A stretch of 64,000 nt of DNA from Gimesia chilikensis (GCF_007744075.1 NZ_CP036266.1:1791655-1855654); one strand, 5' to 3'; shown: positions 44,506-53,596, counted from the first letter of the stretch. Notes: generated by a model not told the origin, from the letters alone. Made by a program: numbers and translations.

Positions 44506-45696
44506 ATGAGTGTCTACCGGGAACTGGGAGTGGAACCGATAATCAATGCCTGTGGCAGTGTGACCCGACTGGGGGGCGCGCCAATGCCCGCAGAGGTGCT
44601 TGAGGCGTTTCACCAGGGAGCACAGGAGTGGGTGCCCCTGGAACAACTGCAGGCCGCTGCCTCCAAAAAGATTGCTGCCCAGACCGGAACCGAAGCGGGA
44701 CTGGTGACCTCCGGTGCCGCGGGCGCTTTGACACTGGGGACCGCGGCGATTCTGGCGGGACACAATCTCAGACGGATAGAGCAACTGCCTCATTGTGATG
44801 AGTTTCCTCATGAATTCATCATCGCACGGGAACAGCGCAGTGGCTACGATCATGCGATTCGGGCGGCAGGAGCCCGGCTGGTCGAGGTTGGTTTCAATGA
44901 GATCGTTTCGAATGCAGGAGTCCGGCGGACAGAGGCCTGGGAATATGCAGCGGCGATTACAGAGCGGACTGCGGGGATCGTCTATGTGCATGCAGCGGAC
45001 TCTGCGCCGGGGTTGAGTGAAGTGGTCCAGGTGGTGCACGAGCATGGATTACCCGTGATCGTTGATGCCGCCGGGGAACTGCCGCCTCGAGAGAATCTGC
45101 GGGAGATCGCGGCGACTGGAGCCGACCTCGTCGCCTTCAGTGGAGGAAAGGCGATCCGCGGACCACAGTCCACGGGGCTATTGTGTGGTAAACGCAATCT
45201 GATCTCTTCCGCTGCTCTACAGATGCTGGACATGGACGATCATTATGAACTCTGGTCGCCAGCGGAAGGGCTGATTGATGCCACCCAACTGAAAGGCCTG
45301 CCACGGCATGGGATTGGCAGAGCGCTCAAGGTTTCCAAGGAAGAGATCATCGCAGTCCTGACGGCCCTCGATCTGTTTGCCTCCGGGGCGTACGACGCGC
45401 AGAACCTGGAATATCGCAGCTGGTTAGAAAAAGTGGCAGAGGAAGTAGAGATAGCCGATGTCCGTGCTTCGTGTTACCTGGTGATTCCGGAAGACCCACA
45501 GCGCTGGCCGATCCTGGAAATTCAGGTGGAGGATAGTGATGCCTTTAAGGTCTGCCGCAAGTTACGCGAAGGAAAACCGCCGATTTACGTCGGACACGCA
45601 CGTCTGCACGAAGGAATTCTGACGATCAATCCGTTGTGCCTGCAGGCTGAACAGGTCAGCGTTCTGGCCCGGAGACTGTGCGAAGAACTGACATAA
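44506..45696 (+). CDS. SelA-like PLP-dependent aminotransferase-fold enzyme
   Basis: About 396 residues from ATG 44506. An in-frame GTG at 44455 would overlap the previous stop, and the ATG is favoured because SVYRELGVEPIINACGSVTR is the usual start of this family. PLP-binding features are VTSGAAGALTLG, the HAAD region (YVHAADSAPGLSEVV), VDAAGELPP and the Schiff-base lysine in AFSGGKAIRGPQSTG. The family (DUF/SelA-type, related to D-glucosaminate-6-phosphate ammonia-lyase) has other substrates besides seryl-tRNA. No selD or selB is present, so selenocysteine synthesis is unlikely. Substrate unknown. Cytoplasmic. Confidence 0.8.
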   Translation: MSVYRELGVEPIINACGSVTRLGGAPMPAEVLEAFHQGAQEWVPLEQLQAAASKKIAAQTGTEAGLVTSGAAGALTLGTAAILAGHNLRRIEQLPHCDEFPHEFIIAREQRSGYDHAIRAAGARLVEVGFNEIVSNAGVRRTEAWEYAAAITERTAGIVYVHAADSAPGLSEVVQVVHEHGLPVIVDAAGELPPRENLREIAATGADLVAFSGGKAIRGPQSTGLLCGKRNLISSAALQMLDMDDHYELWSPAEGLIDATQLKGLPRHGIGRALKVSKEEIIAVLTALDLFASGAYDAQNLEYRSWLEKVAEEVEIADVRASCYLVIPEDPQRWPILEIQVEDSDAFKVCRKLREGKPPIYVGHARLHEGILTINPLCLQAEQVSVLARRLCEELT

Positions 45697-45750
45697 GATG
45701 CGGGGTAAATTCACTCAGGTCTTCTGGTTCGCATACGGCCAGCGGACTGC

Positions 45751-46956
45751 TTAGTAGTCGATGGCCAGTTGCGGTGTTTCAATGCGTTTGCCCCCTGCTG
45801 CCAGACTATGCATGACGGTGTCCAGAATGCCGGTGGTGAGTAGTGTGCGCTCGACCGGGTAAGCGGGCTGGCCTGTGTGAATCATGTGCTCAATGGCTTT
45901 CAACAGGTAGGCGAAGTGCCCGAACGGGGGATCCAGTTCAAGCTTGATCCAGGTGGCCCGCGGCTGGTCCTCACCCTTCAATTTGACGGCGACCGCGTAA
46001 TGCCGGCTGAGTCGGTTGACCATCGCGACGGTACTTTTTAATCCATCCTGATGTTCCAGGAAGTAGAAGGCACTGTCGTCTTTGAGAATCTCTTCCCACT
46101 TGCCTTTCGCGACATTAGGTATCACGGCCAGGGCGGCTTTAAGCATTTCGCGATTCCATTTTCCTGCCTGCTCAGCTTCCCAGATCTGTTTGCCCTGTGC
46201 CGTTTCGACTGCGGTGACGCCGGTGGAACCCCGACGATGTTCGATCAGGCACTGCTGTGCTTCCAGGGCGTGAAAGCCGTGTGCTTCGAAATTACCGCGG
46301 CCGATCGTCAGTACCGATTCGATTTCGCAATTTTCCGGGAGTGTCAGTGTAGGTTGTCTCCAGGCGACCGGCAGTGAGGAGCCTGCCATCAGGGGAAAGT
46401 CCATTTTGCGCGACGTATCAACCATGGCTTTCGCATCCTGCCAGCGGTAACCGAGATGCTTGTCGTTGTAGACGGGAACGGATTTGCCGAACTTTTGAAA
46501 TGTGGCGGTGATTTCGTCGAAGAACTGCTTACGGGGATACATGTGCTGTCTGGTGATTGGCGTAAACGGATACTTGCCATGCTCACCGATACTTAAGACC
46601 CCCGCTACCTGCACCTGCTGTGTACCCAGCGTGATTGCTTCCTCGATTGTGTCTGTGATGGGAAATCCATATTTCCGTGACAGGCCGCGACTCATGTTTC
46701 GCTGGGGAACCTGATCGGTATAAAGGGCCGCCAGTTTCAAATCGGGGCCCGGACCTCCCTGTTGTTGGAATCCTTCCAGAATTTTGCCTACCAGGACATC
46801 GGCATGTGAGTTAGGCGTGTACTCAGTCACGATGGCTGCCACTGGCAGTTTCTCACGTGATTTCGTTTCGGCAGCGAAGGTATTGCCTGAGAGGAGCAGG
46901 GGGAGTGATGTTGCTGATGCCTGTTGCAGCCAGTCACGGCGATTCATGAGAGTCAT
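45751..46956 (-). CDS. Tat-signal secreted protein of a planctomycete-type conserved family, unrecognised
   Basis: This is 401 residues. The N-terminus MNRRDWLQQASATSLPLLLS (from an internal ATG nine bases after the frame start) has the twin-arginine motif RRDWLQ and a hydrophobic run to the FAAE cleavage site. The mature protein begins LPVAAIVTEYTPNSHADVLV and contains Rossmann-like alternation. IGRGNFEAHGFHALEAQQCL and YPVERTLLTTGILDTVMHSL near the end recall Gfo/Idh/MocA-like secreted proteins, but the NAD-binding GxGxxG is not seen. A folded, cofactor-bearing periplasmic protein is suggested by the Tat signal; the function is not known. Confidence 0.68.
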   Translation of the reverse strand: MTLMNRRDWLQQASATSLPLLLSGNTFAAETKSREKLPVAAIVTEYTPNSHADVLVGKILEGFQQQGGPGPDLKLAALYTDQVPQRNMSRGLSRKYGFPITDTIEEAITLGTQQVQVAGVLSIGEHGKYPFTPITRQHMYPRKQFFDEITATFQKFGKSVPVYNDKHLGYRWQDAKAMVDTSRKMDFPLMAGSSLPVAWRQPTLTLPENCEIESVLTIGRGNFEAHGFHALEAQQCLIEHRRGSTGVTAVETAQGKQIWEAEQAGKWNREMLKAALAVIPNVAKGKWEEILKDDSAFYFLEHQDGLKSTVAMVNRLSRHYAVAVKLKGEDQPRATWIKLELDPPFGHFAYLLKAIEHMIHTGQPAYPVERTLLTTGILDTVMHSLAAGGKRIETPQLAIDY

Positions 46957-47219
46957 GGCAGACTTCCTGAAATCTGGTTGGCAGAGGACGGATCACTCTG
47001 AGGCGGAGTGATGGGAATGGATCAAGGATGGTTTATGTTAACTATGGCGGATTCACTACAGGTATGCAAGGTCAGTCGAGAAATCCCGACGCCTGATGTT
47101 TTATGGTCTGACGTTTCTAGAACAAAAGTGTCTGGTATTGTATCGCGACTCTCGATCACCGGCTTCTGGTAAAATATCCCCGGGTTTTCGTTTCGAGTGC
47201 AGAGTGCTAAAATAGCAGT

Positions 47220-48827
47220 ATGAACAGTCAAAAAATGATCCAGAGTCTGGAAGAGCTTGAATTTGATAACCAGTTTACACGTGCGCTGCCCGCGGACCCT
47301 GAGGCGAAGAATTTTCGCAGGCAGGTGAGCGAGGCCTGTTATTCGCGAGTGTCGCCCACCAGTGTGCGGGAGCCGCAGCTTGTCGCTTATTCGCGAGAGA
47401 TGGCCGAGGTCCTGGGACTTTCATCGGAAGCGGTCGAGTCACCGGAGTTTGCTCAGGTCTTTGCCGGGAATCAGCTGCTGAAAGGGATGGACCCGTTTGC
47501 CATGTGTTACGGCGGGCATCAGTTCGGTAACTGGGCCGGTCAGCTGGGGGATGGACGAGCCATCAACCTGGGTGAAGTGGTCAACCCACGAGGGGAGCAC
47601 TGGACGCTGCAACTGAAAGGAGCGGGCCCGACTCCCTATTCCCGCATGGCAGATGGGCTGGCGGTGCTGAGGTCATCGGTGCGCGAGTTTCTGTGCAGTG
47701 AAGCCATGCATCACCTCGGAGTGCCTACCACGCGGGCGCTCAGCCTGGTACTTACTGGTGAAGAGGTACAGCGGGACATGTTTTATGACGGCAATCCCCA
47801 GATGGAGCCCGGGGCGGTGGTCTGTCGCGTCGCACCATCCTTTCTACGGTTCGGCAATTACCAGTTGTTTGCCGCACGAGGCGAAATAGAGACGCTGAAA
47901 AAACTGGTGGACTATACGATTCAAACCGATTTCCCCAACCTCGGAGTTCCGGGACGAGATACTTACCTGGCCTGGTTTGAGGAAGTCTGCTGCCGGACCG
48001 CGGATATGATCATTCACTGGATGCGCGTCGGTTTCGTGCATGGCGTGATGAACACAGATAACATGTCGGTCCTGGGGTTGACCATCGATTATGGCCCGTA
48101 TGGCTGGCTCGAAGATTTCGATCCGAACTGGACACCGAATACCACCGATGCTTCAGGTCGGCGCTATCGCTTCGGTAACCAGCCGCAGATTGCACTGTGG
48201 AACCTGGTGCAGTTTGCGAATGCACTCTATCCACTGATCGAAGAAGTCGAACCGCTGCAAGAGGCTTTGGATCAATATGCTGACCGCTTCCAGGAGGGCT
48301 GGCAGCAGATGATGGTTGAGAAACTCGGGCTGACTTCCTTTCAGGCCGATGAAGATGTGCCGTTGATCGAATCACTGCAGGAAGTCCTGCAACTGGTGGA
48401 AACCGACATGACGATCTTCTTTCGCAGACTGGCACTGTTGGAGACTGACGTGGATCAGGACGATGAGACGCTGCTCGCTCCACTTCGGGATGCTTATTAT
48501 GCTCCCGAGAAGGTAACCGGCGACGTTCAGACGCAAATCTGCGACTGGTTGCGGCGTTATCAGAATCGCCTGCAACAGGATGGGACTGAACCAGCAGAAC
48601 GCCGTACGCGGATGAATCAGATCAATCCGAAGTATGTGTTACGGAATTATCTCGCACAGCTGGCCATCGATAAAGCCGAGGAAGGAGATTTCTCCCTGGT
48701 CAATGAATTACTGGATGTGTTGCGTCATCCGTATGATGAACAGTCCGGTCGCGAACAGTTTGCGGAAAAGCGACCGGAGTGGGCGCGGAATCGTCCCGGC
48801 TGTTCGATGCTGTCCTGCAGTTCCTGA
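47220..48827 (+). CDS. selO: Protein adenylyltransferase SelO (YdiU)
   Basis: This is 535 residues, close to the family's usual length, from ATG 47220 (ATG 47235 also possible). Hallmarks are CYGGHQFGNWAGQLGDGRAI, LNLGEV-type NLGEVVNPRG, LQLKGAGPTPYSRMADG, FLCSEAMHHLGVPTTRAL and GFVHGVMNTDNMSVLGLTID (catalytic N-T-D). ATP is bound in an inverted orientation, so the pseudokinase fold transfers AMP to hydroxyl side chains. The C-terminus ends CSMLSCSS, so the redox cysteine replaces the selenocysteine seen in animals. It converges on msrB, stop to stop, with four bases between. Confidence 0.92.
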   Translation: MNSQKMIQSLEELEFDNQFTRALPADPEAKNFRRQVSEACYSRVSPTSVREPQLVAYSREMAEVLGLSSEAVESPEFAQVFAGNQLLKGMDPFAMCYGGHQFGNWAGQLGDGRAINLGEVVNPRGEHWTLQLKGAGPTPYSRMADGLAVLRSSVREFLCSEAMHHLGVPTTRALSLVLTGEEVQRDMFYDGNPQMEPGAVVCRVAPSFLRFGNYQLFAARGEIETLKKLVDYTIQTDFPNLGVPGRDTYLAWFEEVCCRTADMIIHWMRVGFVHGVMNTDNMSVLGLTIDYGPYGWLEDFDPNWTPNTTDASGRRYRFGNQPQIALWNLVQFANALYPLIEEVEPLQEALDQYADRFQEGWQQMMVEKLGLTSFQADEDVPLIESLQEVLQLVETDMTIFFRRLALLETDVDQDDETLLAPLRDAYYAPEKVTGDVQTQICDWLRRYQNRLQQDGTEPAERRTRMNQINPKYVLRNYLAQLAIDKAEEGDFSLVNELLDVLRHPYDEQSGREQFAEKRPEWARNRPGCSMLSCSS

Positions 48828-48831
48828 TCGC

Positions 48832-49242
48832 TCAGGCGTTTTCGCCTTTCACGACCGGGGGAAGAGTCTCGCCGGCGGGAACGAATTTCATCGAGATGGA
48901 ATTCACGCAGTGCCGGGTGTTCTTATCGGTCATTCGTTCGCCGAGGAAGACGTGTCCCAGGTGGCCACCGCAGTTATGGCAGACGATCTCGGTACGCATG
49001 CCATCGGGGTCGGGGAAGCGATCGACGGCGTCGGGCAGTTCATCATCGAAACTGGGCCAGCCGCAGTGGCTTTGGAATTTATCGGCACTCTGGTAGAGCG
49101 GGGCGTTGCAGCGTCGGCAGATGAAGGTGCCTTCCTCTTTGAGATCCGTGTATTCACCCACAAACGGACGTTCCGTCCCCTTGTGCAGAATGACGTATTC
49201 TTCTTCGGGAGTCAGTTTATTATATGCTGGTTCAGAAGACAT
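48832..49242 (-). CDS. msrB: Peptide-methionine (R)-S-oxide reductase MsrB
   Basis: This is 136 residues with AAGGA before ATG 49242. Zinc cysteines occur as CRRCNAPLY and [18 protein letters not shown] and the catalytic-cysteine motif [11 protein letters not shown] are diagnostic. The resolving cysteine position is mostly conserved in a short form. It reduces methionine-R-sulfoxide in proteins using thioredoxin. It converges with selO, which is also a redox-stress enzyme; the two stops are four bases apart. Confidence 0.95.
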   Translation of the reverse strand: MSSEPAYNKLTPEEEYVILHKGTERPFVGEYTDLKEEGTFICRRCNAPLYQSADKFQSHCGWPSFDDELPDAVDRFPDPDGMRTEIVCHNCGGHLGHVFLGERMTDKNTRHCVNSISMKFVPAGETLPPVVKGENA

Positions 49243-49270
49243 GAGATCCTTCCTGTCTGATGGTCGCTGG

Positions 49271-50356
49271 TCAAAGTCGTGTCAGCAGAGCGGCGATCGA
49301 AATAAAGTGGAATTCATACCGCTCGGGATTGTCTGCCAGTAGTTGTTCAATTCGCTGATATATTTTATCGACGATCTGTTCTGCGACCAACTCTGCAGGC
49401 AAGGCTGCCGCCAGCACCGGTTCTGTAAATGCCCGCAGGAAGCCGGTATAACTTTTCGCCCAGGCTTTGCGATCTCCTGAGCGGGCAAATTCATCATTGA
49501 ACGGGACCGGGGCATTGATGTCGGCGAGGTGTTCTATTCGAAATGCAGACGCCAGCTCCGGAATCTGTTCGATGGGGGCAGCAAGTTCCTGTGTGCTGCG
49601 ATAGTAGGCCGGGAACAGAAAGTCTTCGTAGAACGTCTGTGGTAACAGATCGGCTTCCACAAAGTCAAGCAGGGCGTCACTCAGCACATCGCAGATCCCG
49701 TGACCAGTAGAGTGGTTCTCATTACGTCCAAAGACCTGTACCAGCAGTTTACCACCGGGAACCAGTTCCGCGGCCCGGGCAGAATAAAACTCACACAGAT
49801 CTTGATGGGCCTGCTGCTGGAAGGGTTGCAATTCCTCAGGAGTGACAGCAACGCCCTCTCGCGGTGCCCGAGGATTGGGTTGCATCGCCAGCACAAAATG
49901 GGGGAGTTGCGTTTGCGGCTTATTTTCAAAAAAGCCGATGGCATTGAATGTGGTTGCCACGTGCAGAGTGCGCGGTGGCACCAGCCTGCCGAAAGCCGAT
50001 CCACCTATGGCTGCGGTATAGACATCGGGGGCGGTAAGTGCGGGGGTCTGATCGGGAAACAGATTCAGGAACAGCTGGTTGAAGTCATTGGTGGGCAGAT
50101 CATCGAACAGGGCCCAGACAGGTAAGTCGGTGTGTTGACGTAAGGCAGCGACAACCCGGTTCATCGTGTAGATGGCGTTGGCACCTTCCGAGGAGCCCAT
50201 GTCGAGTACGTTCCAACTGGACTGACTTTCCGTCGGTGCGGGCAGGTCGGCGATCGCTGCTTCCAGCCAGGGGAGAAACGAATCCGAAGCGGAACGCTGT
50301 TCGCGAGAGTTGGCATCATAATAGCCGCCCCCTTTCATTCCGGTTGTCGCTGGCAT
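49271..50356 (-). CDS. SABATH-like SAM-dependent carboxyl methyltransferase
   Basis: This is 361 residues with AGGAG before ATG 50356. [19 protein letters not shown] matches the N-terminal MNGGxGxxSYAxNSxxQ motif of plant salicylate/jasmonate methyltransferases. [20 protein letters not shown] is the SAM loop. [14 protein letters not shown] is the D-L-P-x-N-D-F-N-x-L-F signature. [20 protein letters not shown] corresponds to the S-F-Y-x-R-L-F-P segment. The family methylates small carboxylic acids in plants. Bacterial members are much less studied. Cytoplasmic, monocistronic, 28 bases from msrB on the same strand. Confidence 0.82.
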   Translation of the reverse strand: MPATTGMKGGGYYDANSREQRSASDSFLPWLEAAIADLPAPTESQSSWNVLDMGSSEGANAIYTMNRVVAALRQHTDLPVWALFDDLPTNDFNQLFLNLFPDQTPALTAPDVYTAAIGGSAFGRLVPPRTLHVATTFNAIGFFENKPQTQLPHFVLAMQPNPRAPREGVAVTPEELQPFQQQAHQDLCEFYSARAAELVPGGKLLVQVFGRNENHSTGHGICDVLSDALLDFVEADLLPQTFYEDFLFPAYYRSTQELAAPIEQIPELASAFRIEHLADINAPVPFNDEFARSGDRKAWAKSYTGFLRAFTEPVLAAALPAELVAEQIVDKIYQRIEQLLADNPERYEFHFISIAALLTRL

Positions 50357-50753
50357 CGGCTGATCTCCTGGCTGAGGGGATGATTGAGAAACTCAGATTG
50401 GTCTTTTCAGTTTATCTCAGGCAGAATTCAGAATCCATCACCAGCCGGCCCGTATTGGGATGATTAACTGAGACCTAAATCATTTTCCCCGTAGTGACTT
50501 TTGGAGCTGGAAGTGTACAGAATTGAAAATGTGAATGATGTTTATAAAGGTGCTCTCTGTCTGCGAAACAAAAGATTTTTTTGACGACTGAGAGCGGGAA
50601 TGGTAAATTATTGACTGCTACAGCAAGCGTTCTTATTTCATTTCTCTTTGATTGGTCGCGCTGAAAAAACAGGAGTTGCCTACGGAACATCAATCAATCC
50701 AGTAACAGGGCGATCGCCTTTCTGCAGTTCGTTCGCCCGCTAAAGGAGTTTTT
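50357..50753. other. Non-coding divergent region
   Basis: About 400 bases between the SABATH gene (minus) and the helical protein (plus). AAGGAG just before 50754 is a strong ribosome site. The middle is AT-rich but no clear promoter, RNA gene or repeat was found. Confidence 0.45.
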
Positions 50754-51218
50754 ATGAACAGAAAACAGACAAGCCTTGTGGTCGATGGTGCATTAGAAGA
50801 GATTTCCGCACTTGAATATATTCTGCTTGGCGACTTATTGGATTTACTGGATGAAGCAGATGGCGATGCCGCCGCCTGGAAATGGATCTCGAAAGTGCTC
50901 GACACGCTTTTGTCCGCGATGCCTCGCGAATTCGAGTTGCAGGACGAAGGTGGCTACCTGGAAGAGGTACTGGAAGAACAGCCGAACTGGCAGGGACAGG
51001 TCAGAGACCTTTACCGGGAACGCTGTGAGCTTCTGCTGAAGCTGAATCAGCTGCGGACCCGGATGCGTGATTCACAGCCGCTGCAGAAAATGCAACAGAT
51101 TGCCAGTGAATTGCGCGATGAACTACGCGACTGGATTACCAGCTATATCGCTCACCAGCGACACGAACGCCGAATTGTGCAAGACGCGTTCAACAGCGAT
51201 TTCGGTGTCGGCGATTGA
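50754..51218 (+). CDS. Small all-helical protein, unrecognised
   Basis: This is 154 residues behind a strong AAGGAG (seven bases from ATG). Predicted as almost entirely helical: LVVDGALEEISALEYILLGD, then DLYRERCELLLKLNQLRTRM, and RDWITSYIAHQRHERRIVQD. The ending H-x2-H-E-x2-IVQDAFNSDFGVGD recalls the last helix of hemerythrin-like proteins, but the other iron ligands are not obvious. No signal peptide. Possibly a four-helix bundle; function unknown. Confidence 0.68.
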   Translation: MNRKQTSLVVDGALEEISALEYILLGDLLDLLDEADGDAAAWKWISKVLDTLLSAMPREFELQDEGGYLEEVLEEQPNWQGQVRDLYRERCELLLKLNQLRTRMRDSQPLQKMQQIASELRDELRDWITSYIAHQRHERRIVQDAFNSDFGVGD

Positions 51219-51245
51219 GTAAGGGACCGCTATTCTGCATTTTCC

Positions 51246-51803
51246 TCAAGTAATTTGCAGGACGAAGAGCGTTGCCAGGATAACGACAGGCAGGAACAGA
51301 GCTCCGGCGATGGCGATCCCCATACCGGAGTATCGTTCCGGTGTCAGACGTATGTCGCGCACCGCCAGCCCAGCGCAGACGATGCTCAGAAAGCCGATGA
51401 TAGCAAACCATGCGTACGTGAATGACTCTCCGCGTGGAGCCAGCGGAGTGAAGACCAGCAGCAATCCTGCGACAGGCAGGAGCAAGGCGGTCATCGCAAG
51501 CGGGTGACGTCTGCACTGCGTGGATAGTAGTGGTAAATCTGCAGCAGCTGATGATTCATCTCTGTCTCGGTAGGCAGTGGGATCATCCAGTTCGGCAATA
51601 ATAGCGCTGATGTCCTGTTTGTCTGGTTGATCACCTGTGCGATCCCAGGCCATTTCCAGAACCTGGGCTTCGACTTCATCACATATATTGCGGCGTTCAG
51701 AACGCGAGATACCAGTTTCCACCAGTACCTGTTCGATTGCGTCCAGATACTCATCCAGTGGGCTGCGAACTTCATCGGTCAGCTTGGACTGTGTGTGATT
51801 CAT
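51246..51803 (-). CDS. Membrane protein with HAAS-like N-terminal domain, coupled to PadR
   Basis: About 185 residues from ATG 51803, which overlaps the PadR stop (ATGA). The first 75 residues are helical with SPLDEYLDAIEQVLVETGIS and NICDEVEAQVLEMAWDR, like HAAS-type signalling domains. Four membrane helices follow: LAMTALLLPVAGLLLVF, YAWFAIIGFLSIVCAGLA, and two from MGIAIAGALFLPVVILATLF. PadR-HAAS pairs are a known arrangement in which the regulator controls the membrane partner. Function otherwise unknown. Confidence 0.75.
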   Translation of the reverse strand: MNHTQSKLTDEVRSPLDEYLDAIEQVLVETGISRSERRNICDEVEAQVLEMAWDRTGDQPDKQDISAIIAELDDPTAYRDRDESSAAADLPLLSTQCRRHPLAMTALLLPVAGLLLVFTPLAPRGESFTYAWFAIIGFLSIVCAGLAVRDIRLTPERYSGMGIAIAGALFLPVVILATLFVLQIT

Positions 51804-52132
51804 TCCGGTTCTCCTTCCGCTAATTGACTGACGGCGTTTCCCATTAACTTCCACTGACTCAGCATTTCCTGTAAACGTTTCTGACCAGTTGCCGTGAGTT
51901 TGTAATAACGGCGGGGTGGTCCTGAGGGAGAGGGGGCCGCACGGACACTGACAAACTTTTCGCGTTTCAAGCGGGCCAGGAGCGGATAGACGGTCGATTC
52001 GGTGAGTGCCAGTCCTTCAATGTGGTTAATCCGCTGCAGCAACTCGTAACCGTAGGCTTCTCCCTGGCGGAGCGCTGCCAGCACTGTCAGTTCCGTGACC
52101 CCTTTCCGTAACTGGCTCATCCAACTCTGCAT
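51800..52132 (-). CDS. PadR-family transcriptional regulator
   Basis: The frame is 110 residues, and ATG 52120 (MSQLRKG) is an equally likely start. It is a typical short PadR winged helix: ELTVLAALRQGEAYGYELLQ, STVYPLLARLKREKFVSVRA and RRYYKLTATGQKRLQEML. It forms an operon with the HAAS-like membrane protein by a four-base overlap. Its own promoter is overlapped by a PadR-type inverted repeat (see 52173-52200), so it is probably autorepressed. The inducer is unknown. Confidence 0.9.
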   Translation of the reverse strand: MQSWMSQLRKGVTELTVLAALRQGEAYGYELLQRINHIEGLALTESTVYPLLARLKREKFVSVRAAPSPSGPPRRYYKLTATGQKRLQEMLSQWKLMGNAVSQLAEGEPE

Positions 52133-52172
52133 GCTGATTCTTCCTGAACAGGACTACCTTCTAATCAGGTAT

Positions 52173-52200
52173 ATCATAATGCGATGTAGTGCATTGTCAA
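52173..52200 (-). promoter_or_regulatory. PadR promoter with operator filling the spacer
   Basis: On the minus strand TTGACA (52195-52200, perfect) is 16 bases from TATGAT (52173-52178, five of six). The spacer (52179-52194) is exactly ATGC-N8-GCAT, extended by one base pair on each side to AATGC-N8-GCATT. PadR boxes have the form ATGT-N8-ACAT, so this is a close variant. A repressor here would block RNA polymerase directly. The start codon of padR is 40-52 bases downstream. Confidence 0.6.
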
Positions 52201-52259
52201 GAATTATTATGAACGGAACTGGAAAAGTGAGTTGAGAGCATGAGGTGAGCGGAATTCAG

Positions 52260-52736
52260 TTAACCGAAATCATAGACGAAGACTTCGATTCCGGCGGCGC
52301 AGAGGGTGTGCTGAATCAGGGGTTCGATCTGATTCCACTTGCCGCCGGCCAGGCCGCAGCCGATGCGGGGCATGTGGACGGAGGCGGAGAGTTCTCCCGC
52401 TTTGTCGGCGACTGTCGCCAGGCACTGTTCAATGGCTGGATAGCGGACCGGGGGACCTTTACTGCCGGTCTTCATGCCGCGCTGACCGATCATATTAGCG
52501 ATCCAGATGTATTTCTCGACGTTCACAAACTGCACTTCGCCCAGGCCGAAACTATTCTTGGCGCGTTCACGGTGCCACAGGCGGTATTCGGCTTCGGGTT
52601 CCGGCCAGCGTTTGCTGATCGCCAGTACGAAGCCTTTGCCCCAGCCGCCCAGATCATTGCAGACGTGCGCAATGATCTTGTTGCCCTTCGATTGCGGCTG
52701 GGTGGCATCTCCCTGCAGGTAATTGATTTCGGTCAC
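52260..52736 (-). CDS. Macrodomain protein (ADP-ribose-binding)
   Basis: This is 158 residues with a GTG start that overlaps the preceding stop (GTGA). Macrodomain features are INYLQGDATQPQSKGNKIIA with the N-terminal GD, HVCNDLGGWGKGF as the ligand-binding loop, and HMPRIGCGLAGGKWNQIEPL as the phosphate loop. The pattern is closest to the TARG1/ALC1-like class, which removes ADP-ribose from acidic side chains or hydrolyses O-acetyl-ADP-ribose. Cytoplasmic. Coupling to a periplasmic binding lipoprotein upstream is odd. Confidence 0.87.
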   Translation of the reverse strand: MTEINYLQGDATQPQSKGNKIIAHVCNDLGGWGKGFVLAISKRWPEPEAEYRLWHRERAKNSFGLGEVQFVNVEKYIWIANMIGQRGMKTGSKGPPVRYPAIEQCLATVADKAGELSASVHMPRIGCGLAGGKWNQIEPLIQHTLCAAGIEVFVYDFG

Positions 52737-53596
52737 GGTTTCGATTTCTGGTCACAGATGGTGCCGGGCAGGTCGATGTTATACTTTTTGAGCAGTTTCG
52801 CGTATTCTCCGCTCTGACAGAGTTTCTGCAGGCCGGCGTTGAAGGCATCCCGCACGGAGGGTTCTTCGAAGTTGGCTTTGAAGTAAGTGGTTTCCGAGAA
52901 GATGGCATGGTATTCGACTTCTTCCAGCTTGTGGCCGGTGGCCTGACTGATGGCGTTGAAGATCGCCTTGTCGATGACGATGACAGCGGCTTTGTCTTCC
53001 CAGAACTGTTTAACCTGCTGACCCTGGTCGGCGACTTCGACGTAGTTCTTGCGCTGCGGAGAATCTGGAGAGAACAGCTTTTCGAATTCCGGCCCGAGTT
53101 CGCGGTACGCATCCTGCCAGGTGAGAACCTTGTGATCGGCCAGATCGGCGACCTTTTCGATTTTGAGCTTCGCTGATTTTTTGGTGATGGCGGCGTTGAT
53201 GAAGTCGATGAAATTATCGGAGTAGAAAATGCCTTCCACGTCTTTGAACTGCTGTACGCCCAAAGCGAGATCGGCCTGATCTTCGGCGACCGCGGCCTGC
53301 AGTTTCGCATAAGGCATCTGAATGAAGTTGAGCTTGTAGTCGGGCAGGGCCCGGGTGGCGATATCGACCTCGATGCCTGTTGTGGCGTTCTGCATCACGT
53401 AAGGAGCGATGTCCGTACTGATGGCAACATTCAACTGCTGTTTTTCCGAGCCCGCATCGGGTTCGGGGATAATTTCTGTCTCGGCGGTAATCCCGGGCTC
53501 TTCCTGCTGGGGCGCAGGCGTTGATTTTTGACAGGCGGTCAGGCACATCGCGAGCAGCATCAGACCAGCGGCAGTAGACAGTCGGCATCCATTCAT
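52733..53596 (-). CDS. Extracellular solute-binding lipoprotein (SBP_bac_3 type)
   Basis: This is 287 residues with AGGAG before ATG 53596. The N-terminus ends LLAMCLTACQKS, a lipobox. The mature part is an amino-acid-binding fold: VAISTDIAPYVMQNATTGIE, VDIATRALPDYKLNFIQMPY, DVEGIFYSDNFIDF and DKAIFNAISQATGHKLEEVE. No ABC permease or ATPase genes are nearby, so it may serve a distant transporter or act as a sensor. It is the first gene of a two-gene operon with the macrodomain. Confidence 0.83.
   Translation of the reverse strand: MNGCRLSTAAGLMLLAMCLTACQKSTPAPQQEEPGITAETEIIPEPDAGSEKQQLNVAISTDIAPYVMQNATTGIEVDIATRALPDYKLNFIQMPYAKLQAAVAEDQADLALGVQQFKDVEGIFYSDNFIDFINAAITKKSAKLKIEKVADLADHKVLTWQDAYRELGPEFEKLFSPDSPQRKNYVEVADQGQQVKQFWEDKAAVIVIDKAIFNAISQATGHKLEEVEYHAIFSETTYFKANFEEPSVRDAFNAGLQKLCQSGEYAKLLKKYNIDLPGTICDQKSKP

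Noticed and set aside
44506..45696. Selenocysteine synthase SelA and a selenoprotein system (with SelO)
   Set aside because: No selD, selB or tRNA-Sec is visible, and SelO has cysteine at its C-terminus, so no selenium pathway is supported.
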